A DNA stretch of 35,482 nt from Bacteroidota bacterium (lineage in GTDB: Bacteria > Bacteroidota > Bacteroidia > Bacteroidales > PUMT01). Below are positions 1 through 8,155 of this stretch, in pieces. Within the stretch, counting starts at the first letter, position 1, and the number at the start of each line of letters is the position of its first letter. The stretch spans positions 1 through 35,482 of the forward strand of contig PWHJ01000238.1 in NCBI GenBank assembly GCA_003554865.1, in the 5' to 3' direction. The notes under the pieces are model-generated. The model made no database searches. It worked only from the letters and a program-made list of their open reading frames with translations, and was not told the DNA's origin. The position numbers were made by a program, and so were the translations under genes.

Positions 1-180
1 ATGGACAAAGGATACAAAGTATTCAAGGGTGGAGTTAAACCAAATTGGCCACGATTGAGTAGCCTTTGTTCAAAGACCGGGTGAATCCCGGCGCTAAATT
101 TTCAATTTGGATTTTTAAGTGTATTTTTTTTCCTTAATTTGCCTAACCGGTTTTGAGGATCATAACAAAAATGTACACAG

Positions 181-1404
181 ATGACTGAACAAAAAATTCC
201 CCATTCCTGGTCTATGGGAAAAGGAGGATTGCTTCCCAAAGAAGAGATGCTGGAGGTGACCCGCAAAGGCAGGCATCTTGTAATAGGATTGCCCAGGGAA
301 ATGCATGGAGATGAAAGCCGTTTGGGTCTTACACCCGAAGCTGTTGAGCTGCTTGTGAACAACAATCATGAGGTTATTGTTGAAAGCGGTGCGGGAAAGG
401 GGGCTAACTACGAAGATACTGATTACAGCGAATGCGGCGGGTTTATTACAAATAACCATGATGAGGTTTTCAAGCGAAGCGATGTTGTACTGAAAATTGC
501 CCCTCCCCTTGAAGAAGAGCTGCAGGCTATGAAAAGCGGCCAGCTACTGATCTCATCGATGCTTTACAGGCAGCAGGGTGCTGCTTTTTTCAGGTCACTT
601 ATGAAAAACAGGGCTACCTGTATATCCTTTGAGCTTCTCCAAAATAATGACAATACCTTTCCGGTGATACGCTCTATGAGTGAAATAGCCGGAAGTGCTT
701 CTATTTTGATAGCAGCCGAGTATTTGTCCAACCAAAATAAAGGCAAAGGTATTATGGTGGGGGGAATAACAGGGATTACCCCTACCGAAGTTGTTATTCT
801 GGGAGCAGGCACCGCTGCTGAGTTTGCAGTTCGTGCCGCTTTAGGGATGGGAGCCTTTGTAAAGGTTTTCGATCATTCGGTTGATCGCCTCAGGAATCTG
901 CAAAATATTATAGGCCATCGTCTTTACACCTCAGTTTTTCATCCCAGGGTAATGAGAAAGGCTCTGAAGTCTGCCGATGTTCTCATAGATGCAATAGAGG
1001 TGAACAATGAAAGATCGGTATACTATATTACCGAGGAGATGGTAAAAGAAATGAAAAACGGTTCAGTGATTGTGGATCTTAGTATTGATCAGGGTGGATG
1101 TATTGAGACTTCCGAACCCCGGAGCCACAGTTCACCGGTTTTTGTAAAACATGGGGTAATTCATTATGGTGTGCCAAATATACCCTCCAGGGTAGCCAGG
1201 ACAGCTTCAATTGCACTCAGTAATATTTTCGCTCCCCTTTTGCTTGCAATTGGTGAATCGGGAGGGATAAAGCAATTAATTATGGATAATATGGGCCTGC
1301 GGAAAAGCATTTATATTTACAACGGCCTTCTTACCAACTCTTCCATTGGTAATTTTTTTGATATCCCTTCGAGGGATATAGACTTGCTTCTTGCCGCATT
1401 CTGA
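181..1404 (+). CDS. ald: Alanine dehydrogenase-family protein, divergent
   Basis: A 407-residue member of the alanine dehydrogenase / transhydrogenase PntA family (NAD-dependent interconversion of alanine with pyruvate plus ammonia, cytosolic). An N-terminal extension of about 30 residues precedes the family start (VIGLPREMHGDESRLGLTP). The Rossmann glycine motif VILGAGTAAEFAVRAALGMG is clear. By eye, pyruvate-binding Arg (R47) and Lys (K105, LKIAPP) are kept, and the catalytic Asp lies in DLSIDQGGC (D303). The usual catalytic His of the YLHLA motif is not seen: the matching stretch reads ISSMLYR, with Leu near 128. Some family members with this change may not be true alanine dehydrogenases. 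The ATG at 181 is chosen because the nearby ATG at 171 runs straight into a stop. It stands alone ahead of waaA. Confidence 0.8.
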   Translation: MTEQKIPHSWSMGKGGLLPKEEMLEVTRKGRHLVIGLPREMHGDESRLGLTPEAVELLVNNNHEVIVESGAGKGANYEDTDYSECGGFITNNHDEVFKRSDVVLKIAPPLEEELQAMKSGQLLISSMLYRQQGAAFFRSLMKNRATCISFELLQNNDNTFPVIRSMSEIAGSASILIAAEYLSNQNKGKGIMVGGITGITPTEVVILGAGTAAEFAVRAALGMGAFVKVFDHSVDRLRNLQNIIGHRLYTSVFHPRVMRKALKSADVLIDAIEVNNERSVYYITEEMVKEMKNGSVIVDLSIDQGGCIETSEPRSHSSPVFVKHGVIHYGVPNIPSRVARTASIALSNIFAPLLLAIGESGGIKQLIMDNMGLRKSIYIYNGLLTNSSIGNFFDIPSRDIDLLLAAF

Positions 1405-1533
1405 AATTCTCTGCATTATCATGCGAAGTTAAGGTTCTGTTTTTAAAAATGTTACTGCTGCGGGTCCGGCCAAACTGGTCGTTAATTGATCTATTTTTGG
1501 CCGTGAACTTTTATCTTTTAAGATAATTGCTTT

Positions 1534-1541
1534 TACCTTTG
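1534..1541 (+). promoter_or_regulatory. Candidate -7 box upstream of waaA
   Basis: TACCTTTG matches the Bacteroidetes -7 consensus TAnnTTTG exactly, about 30 nt before the waaA start. No clear TTTG -33 element is found at the usual spacing, so it rests on one box. An imperfect 8-bp inverted repeat with a long loop (1467-1474 with 1496-1503) lies just upstream and may end the ald transcript. Confidence 0.4.
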
Positions 1542-1570
1542 CGCTCACTTAATATTATCCTGAAGTAATA

Positions 1571-2812
1571 ATGACATTTTTCTACCGCTTATTTATAGCT
1601 CTTTTTCGTTTTGCTCTCATCGGAGCATCTTTGTTTAACGTCAAAGCGCGTCTATGGGTAAAGGGCAGAAAGCGGCTCATGGAAAGAATAGAGAGCTGCA
1701 GGCTCGGTGATAAAAAAATTATTTGGATTCATTGCTCCTCACTGGGGGAGTTTGAACAGGGCAGACCAGTTATAGAGGATGTAAAAAAAAGAAGGAAAGA
1801 TTATGAAGTTTTGCTGACATTTTTTTCTCCCTCGGGTTACGAGGTAAGGAAAAATTACCCTTTGGCCGATTATGTTTATTATCTTCCCCTTGATTCGGAA
1901 TCTTCCGCCAAAAGGTTCATTGATCATTTCAAACCTGATGTGGCAGTATTTGTTAAATATGAATTCTGGTACTTTTTCATTCGTGAGCTTTATTCGAGAA
2001 ATATTCCGGTTTACCTTGTTTCTGCAGTTTTCAGACCATCCCAGGTTTTTTTCAGGAGCTGGGGAGGTTGGTTTCGCAATATACTGAAGATGTTTACACA
2101 TTTGTTCGTACAAAATACAGCATCTGAAAAGCTGTTAAAAGACAAGGGCATTGAAAGGGTAACCGTTTGCGGCGATACTCGTTTTGACAGGGTTAGTGCC
2201 ATAGCGTCTAAGTCTGAGGAGATCCCCCTTGCCAGGGCTTTTTCAGCCGGCAAAAATGTTCTGGTGGCAGGCAGTACGTGGCGCGCTGACGAGGAGATGC
2301 TTGTCGGGTATATTAATAATTCGGATGATGAAACCGGATTTATTATTGCCCCTCACGAAACGAGTGCTGAAAATATTGAAAGAATTGAAAAAAGGCTAAA
2401 GAAACCTTTTGCAAGGTTTAGCCATGCGCGGAAAGATACAGCAAAGAGCTATAGTGTACTTATAGTTGACAGTGTAGGCATGCTCTCCTTCCTTTATAAG
2501 TATGGCCAGGTTGCCTACGTGGGTGGAGGTTTCGGCATAGGAATCCACAATATTCTTGAAGCTGCCGTTTATGGAATGCCTGTTATATTCGGACCATCCT
2601 ACGGGAAGTTTGCAGAAGCTGTTGAACTTGCCAGGCTGGGAGGAGCTTTCCCGGTAAATAATTCCGCAGAGCTGAAAAGTTTGCTTGATAAATTTTTCAG
2701 TGACAGAACTGCCTTAAATAAGGCTTCTGAAATATCAAGGTCCTTCGTTCAGTCCGGGGAAGGAGCTACAAAAATTATCACAGATACCATATTTCCCGAT
2801 TCCGGCACCTAA
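1571..2812 (+). CDS. waaA: 3-deoxy-D-manno-octulosonic acid (KDO) transferase
   Basis: 413 residues, the usual length for WaaA/KdtA. The enzyme adds KDO from CMP-KDO to lipid A precursor at the inner face of the inner membrane, which implies a Gram-negative envelope. A hydrophobic N-terminal anchor (about residues 1-22) is followed by the GT30 domain. The diagnostic HCSSLGEFEQGRP segment places the acidic catalytic residue at E60, matching Glu60 of the E. coli enzyme. VFVKYEFWYFF and the C-terminal nucleotide-sugar region YVGGGFGIGIHNILEAAVYG are typical of the GT-B fold of the family. It sits alone between ald and nrdJ. Confidence 0.95.
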   Translation: MTFFYRLFIALFRFALIGASLFNVKARLWVKGRKRLMERIESCRLGDKKIIWIHCSSLGEFEQGRPVIEDVKKRRKDYEVLLTFFSPSGYEVRKNYPLADYVYYLPLDSESSAKRFIDHFKPDVAVFVKYEFWYFFIRELYSRNIPVYLVSAVFRPSQVFFRSWGGWFRNILKMFTHLFVQNTASEKLLKDKGIERVTVCGDTRFDRVSAIASKSEEIPLARAFSAGKNVLVAGSTWRADEEMLVGYINNSDDETGFIIAPHETSAENIERIEKRLKKPFARFSHARKDTAKSYSVLIVDSVGMLSFLYKYGQVAYVGGGFGIGIHNILEAAVYGMPVIFGPSYGKFAEAVELARLGGAFPVNNSAELKSLLDKFFSDRTALNKASEISRSFVQSGEGATKIITDTIFPDSGT

Positions 2813-2879
2813 CTTGTTTTTAACAATTTGCTGTTAATAAATAGGGGCGAAAATTGAAGCTTAAATTTATTTCATTATT

Positions 2880-2887
2880 TAACTTTG
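2880..2887 (+). promoter_or_regulatory. Candidate -7 box for nrdJ
   Basis: TAACTTTG fits TAnnTTTG exactly, about 70 nt before the nrdJ start. A possible -33 TTG lies at 2854-2856, with slightly long spacing. No cobalamin riboswitch is recognisable in the 145-bp gap. Confidence 0.45.
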
Positions 2888-2957
2888 ATAACGGAATGCA
2901 ACAAAATACCGCACTTATAATTTTCGTAATTATACCACGTTTTAAAATTCTTAGATA

Positions 2958-5543
2958 ATGCATACAGGGGAAATGACAGTCAATAAAAAGACATCGCAAA
3001 CCGGAGAGAGAAAAAGGCCTCAGGTTGAGCCGAGGTGTTACACCGAAAATGAGGTTTTTGAGAAAACCTGCGCGTATTTCGGCGGGGATGAGCTTGCCGC
3101 AAGGGTTTGGTTGTCAAAATATTCTTTGAAGGATTCAAAGGGGAATATTTACGAACTGACCCCTGATGATATGCATCGCCGTATTGCCTCTGAAATAGCG
3201 CGCATTGAAAGAAAATACCCGAATCCTCTCGATGAGGATGATATTTACGGGCTGCTGAAGGATTTTAAGTATATAATCCCCCAGGGAGGCCCCATGACAG
3301 GGATAGGAAATGAATTTCAGATAGCTTCCCTGTCAAATTGTTTCGTTATAGGAAGTGATAAGCCGGCCGATTCCTACGGTGGTATATTGAAGATCGACGA
3401 GGAGCAGGTTCAGCTTATGAAACGTCGTGGCGGAGTGGGGCACGATTTGTCTCATATAAGACCTTCCGGAAGCCAGGTCCTGAACAGTGCACTTACTTCC
3501 ACGGGTGTGGTCCCTTTTATGGAGCGCTACTCCAACTCTACGCGTGAGGTTGCCCAGGACGGAAGGCGCGGAGCCCTTATGCTGACTATATCTGTAAAAC
3601 ATCCCGATGCAGGAGATTTTATCGATGCCAAAATGAAACCCGGCAAAGTGACCGGAGCAAATGTTTCGGTCAAGATTGATAATGATTTTATGAGGGCGGT
3701 ACGTGAGAACAAAACATATTTACAAAAGTTTCCTGTAGATTCGGATAATCCCAGGGTAACAAAAGAAATTGACGCACGCAAGCTTTGGTCAAAAATTGTT
3801 CATAACGCATGGAAATCTGCCGAACCGGGGATTCTGTTCTGGGATACCGTGATCGGCGAGTCTGTTCCCGATTGTTATGCCGATCTGGGCTACATGACCG
3901 TTTCCACCAACCCGTGCGGGGAAATTCCTCTTTGTCCCTACGACAGTTGCAGGTTGCTGGCAATTAATCTTTACAGCTATGTTGAAGAACCTTTCACTGA
4001 AAATGCAAGATTCAACTTCGAGCTGTTCAGGGAACATGTAGGTTATGCACAAAGAATAATGGATGATATAATTGACCTGGAAATTGAAAAGATAGATGCC
4101 ATACTGGAAAAAGTGACCTCAGATCCTGAGGAACAGGAAATTAAACGTGTCGAGCGGGAGCTTTGGGAAAAAATAAGATCCAAGACCGAAAGGGCGAGGA
4201 GGACCGGTGTGGGAATAACGGGTGAGGGAGATATGCTTGCTGCTCTTAACCTGACCTATGGCACTGAAAATGCTGTTGATTTTTCTGAAGAGATCCATAA
4301 AATTACTGCACTTGAGGCGTACCGCTCTTCTGTGAATATGGCAAGAGAACGCGGCCCCTTCCCCGTTTTTGAAGCCAGCCGTGAAGAAAACAATCCCTTT
4401 ATTTTAAGGCTGAAAGATGAGGATGAGAAGCTTTACAACGATATGATGCGCTACGGGCGCCGCAATATTGCATTGCTTACTGTAGCGCCCACCGGTACTA
4501 CGAGTCTTATGACACAAACAACCTCAGGAATTGAGCCTGTATTTATGCCCGTTTATAAGCGCCGCAGAAAGGTAAACCCCGGTGACAAAAATGCAAATAT
4601 CACTTTTACAGATGAGGTCGGTGATTCATGGGAAGAGTACAATGTGTTTCACCATAAATTTATTGCCTGGCTAGAGGTGAACGGTTACGATGTTGATGAG
4701 GTTAAAACTTACGGTGACGAGGCGATAGGTGAGCTGATAGGCAAGTCGCCCTATCACAAGGCTGCATCAAATGATGTTGACTGGGTGAGCAAGGTGAAAA
4801 TGCAGGGTAGGATACAAAAATGGGTTGACCATTCAATAAGTGTTACGGTTAACCTGCCTTCAAAAGTTAAAGAAGAAGTAGTCGAAGAGCTTTATATTAC
4901 CGCCTGGGAAAGCGGTTGTAAGGGAGTAACGGTCTACCGGGAGGGATCCCGTTCCGGTGTTCTGCTTTCGGCTCAAGAGGGAGCCTCCTCTCTCACACCC
5001 AAAAAACGCCCCAAAATACTTGAAGCCGACGTAGTGCGCTTTATGAATAATGACGAAAAATGGATAGCTTTTGTCGGCAAGCTTGACGGACGGCCATATG
5101 AGATATTCACCGGAAGGGAGGAAGATGATGTTTTGCCGGTGCCCAAAACCATTAAAAAAGGTTTTATTATAAAGAACCATCTGGAAGACGGTTCTAAACG
5201 CTACGATTTTCAATATATTGACAAGCACGGCTACAGAAACACTTTTGAGGGGTTGTCTCGTCTGTTTGATCCTCAGTTCTGGAATTATGCTAAGCTTATT
5301 TCCGGTGTTCTCCGCTATGGAATGCCTATACCCGATGCTGTAAACCTGGTTTCCTCACTTCAGCTTGACAGTGAAAATATAAATACCTGGAAAAAGGGTG
5401 TGGAAAGAACGCTAAAGCAATATATCCCAAACGGCACAAAACCCAAGAAAGGAACAGCCTGTGAAGAGTGCGGCTCGGATTCGCTTATTTATCAGGAGGG
5501 TTGTCTTACATGCCAGAATTGCGGAAATTCCAAGTGCGGGTAG
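2958..5543 (+). CDS. nrdJ: Adenosylcobalamin-dependent (class II) ribonucleotide reductase
   Basis: 861 residues. It makes deoxyribonucleotides using adenosylcobalamin instead of oxygen or a glycyl radical, suiting an anaerobic or oxygen-variable life. The N-terminal domain (ENEVFEKTCAYFGGDELAARVW), the first active-site cysteine region SLSNCFVIG, the radical-site motif NPCGEIPL (N318, C320, E322) and the APTGTTSLM loop are all present. The C-terminus ends in a cysteine-rich zinc-ribbon-like tail (CEECG then CLTCQNCGNSKCG) typical of long NrdJ proteins. ATG 2958 and ATG 2973 are both possible starts; neither has a strong ribosome site. Its need for B12 fits the corrinoid enzymes further along. 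Confidence 0.95.
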   Translation: MHTGEMTVNKKTSQTGERKRPQVEPRCYTENEVFEKTCAYFGGDELAARVWLSKYSLKDSKGNIYELTPDDMHRRIASEIARIERKYPNPLDEDDIYGLLKDFKYIIPQGGPMTGIGNEFQIASLSNCFVIGSDKPADSYGGILKIDEEQVQLMKRRGGVGHDLSHIRPSGSQVLNSALTSTGVVPFMERYSNSTREVAQDGRRGALMLTISVKHPDAGDFIDAKMKPGKVTGANVSVKIDNDFMRAVRENKTYLQKFPVDSDNPRVTKEIDARKLWSKIVHNAWKSAEPGILFWDTVIGESVPDCYADLGYMTVSTNPCGEIPLCPYDSCRLLAINLYSYVEEPFTENARFNFELFREHVGYAQRIMDDIIDLEIEKIDAILEKVTSDPEEQEIKRVERELWEKIRSKTERARRTGVGITGEGDMLAALNLTYGTENAVDFSEEIHKITALEAYRSSVNMARERGPFPVFEASREENNPFILRLKDEDEKLYNDMMRYGRRNIALLTVAPTGTTSLMTQTTSGIEPVFMPVYKRRRKVNPGDKNANITFTDEVGDSWEEYNVFHHKFIAWLEVNGYDVDEVKTYGDEAIGELIGKSPYHKAASNDVDWVSKVKMQGRIQKWVDHSISVTVNLPSKVKEEVVEELYITAWESGCKGVTVYREGSRSGVLLSAQEGASSLTPKKRPKILEADVVRFMNNDEKWIAFVGKLDGRPYEIFTGREEDDVLPVPKTIKKGFIIKNHLEDGSKRYDFQYIDKHGYRNTFEGLSRLFDPQFWNYAKLISGVLRYGMPIPDAVNLVSSLQLDSENINTWKKGVERTLKQYIPNGTKPKKGTACEECGSDSLIYQEGCLTCQNCGNSKCG

Positions 5544-5585
5544 ACCAAACATGTGAACAGGGCTTTGAGGGGAATGCAATTAAAA

Positions 5586-5606
5586 AAGGGGCTGTTTTAG
5601 CCCCTT
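5586..5606 (-). terminator. Intrinsic terminator of kbl
   Basis: Stem AAGGGGCT / AGCCCCTT with a 5-nt loop. Read on the minus strand it is followed at once by a T-run (5581-5587), placing a classical terminator about 35 nt after the kbl stop. It lies between convergent nrdJ and kbl and may also slow nrdJ transcripts, although the plus strand lacks a U-tract after the stem. Confidence 0.75.
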
Positions 5607-5640
5607 ACATTAAATACCCTGAAAAGACAAATCCGGCATT

Positions 5641-6831
5641 TTATTTAATCAGGTACAAGTCTTTTCCCACCTTTATGAATGCATCTATGCATTTGTCAAT
5701 ATGCTCCTTTTCGTGAGCTGCGGAAATCTGCACCCTGATACGGGCTTCTCCCTTGGGAACCACCGGGTAGTAAAATCCTATTACATAGATCCCTTCCTCC
5801 AGCATTCTGGCTGCAAAATCCTGTGAGAGTTTTGCGTCGCAGAGCATAACTGCAATGATAGCCGACTGGGTGGGCTTAATGTCAAAACCGGCATTTTTCA
5901 TTTTGTCCATGAAATACCTGGTGTTGTCGTGAAGCTTATCCTGGAGCTCATGAGTCTCGGCCATCATGTCGAACATTTTTATGCCTGCATTGACAACTGC
6001 CGGAGGCAGAGAATTGGAAAAGAGATAAGGACGGGACCTCTGGCGAAGCAACTCTATAATTTCTTTTTTTCCGGTGGTAAAACCGCCTATGGCTCCGCCG
6101 AAGGATTTGCCAAGTGTACCTGTTATGATCTCAACTTTTCCCCTGATGTCAAAGAGTTCAGTAATTCCGCGCCCTGTTTTACCTACAACACCTGCAGAGT
6201 GAGCCTCGTCGATCATGACCAGCGCGTCGTATTTTTCGGCAAGCTCCAGTATCTTGTCCATGGGAGCCACATTTCCGTCCATTGAGAAAACCGCATCGGT
6301 TACTATTACCCGGAAACGCTGATCCTGCGCTATTTTCAGTTTTTCTTCCAGGTCTGCCATATCCGCATTTTTGTAGCGGTACCTTTGGGCTTTGCAAAGC
6401 CTTACCCCGTCAATTATGGAAGCATGATTGAGCGAATCGGAAATTATGGCGTCTTCACTGGTAAGAAGGGGCTCAAACACACCTCCGTTGGCATCGAAGC
6501 AGGCGGCATAGAGTATCGAGTCTTCAGTTCCGAAAAATTCAGCTATCTTTTTTTCGAGTTTTTTGTGCAAATCCTGTGTGCCGCATATAAAGCGTACTGA
6601 AGACAATCCGTAACCGCGTGTATCAAGCCCTTCTTTTGCAGCCTCTATCAGGCTGGGATGGTTTGAAAGACCCAGGTAATTGTTGGCACAAAAATTTAAT
6701 ACTTTTTCGCCGGTGTCCAGCTCAATTTCAGCACCCTGAGGAGAGGTAATTATACGTTCCTCCTTGAACAGTCCTGCTTCCTTGATGCTTTCAAGTTCCT
6801 TCTGAAGATGTTTCTGTATTTTTCCGTACAT
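5641..6831 (-). CDS. kbl: Glycine C-acetyltransferase (2-amino-3-ketobutyrate CoA ligase)
   Basis: 396 residues, matching E. coli Kbl in length. PLP-dependent; it splits 2-amino-3-ketobutyrate with CoA into glycine and acetyl-CoA, the second step of threonine breakdown. Seen: LNFCANNYLGLSNHP near the N-terminus, the DEAHS motif (D208-S212) and the PLP lysine in ITGTLGKSFGG (K242). It is divergent from tdh, the first enzyme of the same pathway, with 348 bp between. Paralogous alpha-oxoamine synthases exist (8-amino-7-oxononanoate synthase, serine palmitoyltransferase), but similarity and the tdh neighbour favour Kbl. Confidence 0.93.
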   Translation of the reverse strand: MYGKIQKHLQKELESIKEAGLFKEERIITSPQGAEIELDTGEKVLNFCANNYLGLSNHPSLIEAAKEGLDTRGYGLSSVRFICGTQDLHKKLEKKIAEFFGTEDSILYAACFDANGGVFEPLLTSEDAIISDSLNHASIIDGVRLCKAQRYRYKNADMADLEEKLKIAQDQRFRVIVTDAVFSMDGNVAPMDKILELAEKYDALVMIDEAHSAGVVGKTGRGITELFDIRGKVEIITGTLGKSFGGAIGGFTTGKKEIIELLRQRSRPYLFSNSLPPAVVNAGIKMFDMMAETHELQDKLHDNTRYFMDKMKNAGFDIKPTQSAIIAVMLCDAKLSQDFAARMLEEGIYVIGFYYPVVPKGEARIRVQISAAHEKEHIDKCIDAFIKVGKDLYLIK

Positions 6832-6915
6832 AGGTTTTGATGATTTTTAGGTTATCGGTATGAATTTTTGTAATTTATTTTCTCGTGGAGTTACAATAAT
6901 TTTTCAAGGAATTTA

Positions 6916-6923
6916 CAAATATA
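6916..6923 (-). promoter_or_regulatory. Candidate -7 box for kbl
   Basis: On the minus strand this reads TATATTTG, an exact TAnnTTTG match, about 85 nt before the kbl ATG. No convincing -33 box was found. Confidence 0.4.
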
Positions 6924-7116
6924 ATATTTTTGTCTGCTAATCCATACTTTTTAACTGTAAGCAAGTTTGTTACTGTAATTCATTTTTGAGATATTGCGAA
7001 AAATTGCTGAAACACTATCCACAGGTGAGCCGGAATATTGCTTTTAGAATAGTTCCTGAATTTTGTCCTGACCGAAAATCAGGATTTTTCTCATAATTTA
7101 GCCGCAATTTTTTATA

Positions 7117-7124
7117 TATTTTTG
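7117..7124 (+). promoter_or_regulatory. Candidate -7 box for tdh
   Basis: TATTTTTG matches TAnnTTTG exactly and lies about 56 nt before the tdh ATG. A weak TTTAG near 7097 could serve as the -33 element. Confidence 0.4.
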
Positions 7125-7179
7125 AGAGCTAAAAAAATAAAATCGCTTTTTAACATAAATCCAAAAATTCCACTTTAAA

Positions 7180-8142
7180 ATGAAGAAAATCTTAGTAATC
7201 GGTTCAGCTGGTCAGATAGGTTCGGAGCTGACCCTTTCCCTTCGCGAAATTTATGGCGGGGAAAATGTTATTGCCGGAATAAGAAAAACCAAACCTTCCG
7301 AAAAACTTGCAGAAACGGGCCCGGTTGAAGTCGTTGACGCCCTTGAGAGAGAAAATTTCGTTTCAGTTGTGAAAAAACATAATGTGGATGCTATTGTAAA
7401 TATGGCTGCAATTCTCTCGGCAACAGGTGAAAAAAACCCAATGCTGGCATGGGATGTGAATATGAACGGTTTGATAAATGTGCTTGAAGTAGCAAGGGAG
7501 TTCAATATGAAGCAGGTGTTGGTGCCAAGTTCAATTGCCGTGTTCGGTCCATCCACTCCGGCTGACAATACTCCCCAGGAAACAGTTCTCAAACCAACAA
7601 CCATGTACGGTGTTACAAAGGTTGCCGGCGAACTGCTGGGAGATTATTACGTTAAGCGATACGGTCTTGATGTTCGGGGATTGCGTTATCCCGGCATTAT
7701 CAGTAATGAGACACTTCCCGGCGGGGGAACAACAGATTATGCTGTTGCCATTTACTATGAAGCAGTCAAGAATAAAAAATACACTTGTTTTGTCAGGGAA
7801 GACACACGCCTGCCCATGATGTACATGCCCGATTGCCTTAAGGCCACAATTGATCTGATGCAGGCAGATTTTTCACAACTTAAGCATCACAGTGATTTCA
7901 ATGTGGGTGCTTTGAGTTTCAGTGTTGGCGAACTTGCAGAGTCGATAAAAAAACATATTCCTGAATTTGAAATCTCCTATGAGCCGGATTATCGTCAGGA
8001 AATTGCCGATTCATGGCCAAATTCAATAGACGATAGCGCAGCGCGTGAAGAGTGGGGGTGGAAGCACGAATATGACCTGGATGCAATGACAAGCGATATG
8101 CTCAAGGTGATCGGTGAAAAGCATGAAAAAGGATTGATATAA
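7180..8142 (+). CDS. tdh: L-threonine 3-dehydrogenase, SDR type
   Basis: 320 residues. It oxidises L-threonine to 2-amino-3-ketobutyrate with NAD, feeding Kbl. It belongs to the extended short-chain dehydrogenase (epimerase-like) threonine dehydrogenases, not the zinc MDR type. The NAD motif GSAGQIG (G8, G11, G14) and the catalytic YGVTK (Y143, K147) with Ser117/118 are present. Also seen are LRYPGIIS and the GGGTTDYAV stretch typical of this subfamily. Divergent from kbl; gltX follows after 13 bp and probably shares the transcript. Confidence 0.93.
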   Translation: MKKILVIGSAGQIGSELTLSLREIYGGENVIAGIRKTKPSEKLAETGPVEVVDALERENFVSVVKKHNVDAIVNMAAILSATGEKNPMLAWDVNMNGLINVLEVAREFNMKQVLVPSSIAVFGPSTPADNTPQETVLKPTTMYGVTKVAGELLGDYYVKRYGLDVRGLRYPGIISNETLPGGGTTDYAVAIYYEAVKNKKYTCFVREDTRLPMMYMPDCLKATIDLMQADFSQLKHHSDFNVGALSFSVGELAESIKKHIPEFEISYEPDYRQEIADSWPNSIDDSAAREEWGWKHEYDLDAMTSDMLKVIGEKHEKGLI

Positions 8143-8155
8143 AAATTTTTCTCAC

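Larger units (their letters stand above)
6832..7179. promoter_or_regulatory. Divergent kbl/tdh intergenic region
   Basis: AT-rich 348-bp spacer. It contains an outward -7 box for each gene (listed separately). A ctatccaca at about 7015-7023 resembles a DnaA box with one mismatch but is single. No RNA gene or reading frame could be supported here. Confidence 0.5.

Noticed and set aside
1-180. 27-codon frame at 1-84 and GC-rich hairpin at 77-91
   Set aside because: The frame is short and unrecognised, perhaps the tail of a preceding gene; the hairpin lacks an adjacent T-run. Not enough to annotate.
7012-7025. DnaA-box-like ctatccaca
   Set aside because: Single, one mismatch, no cluster of boxes or origin genes.
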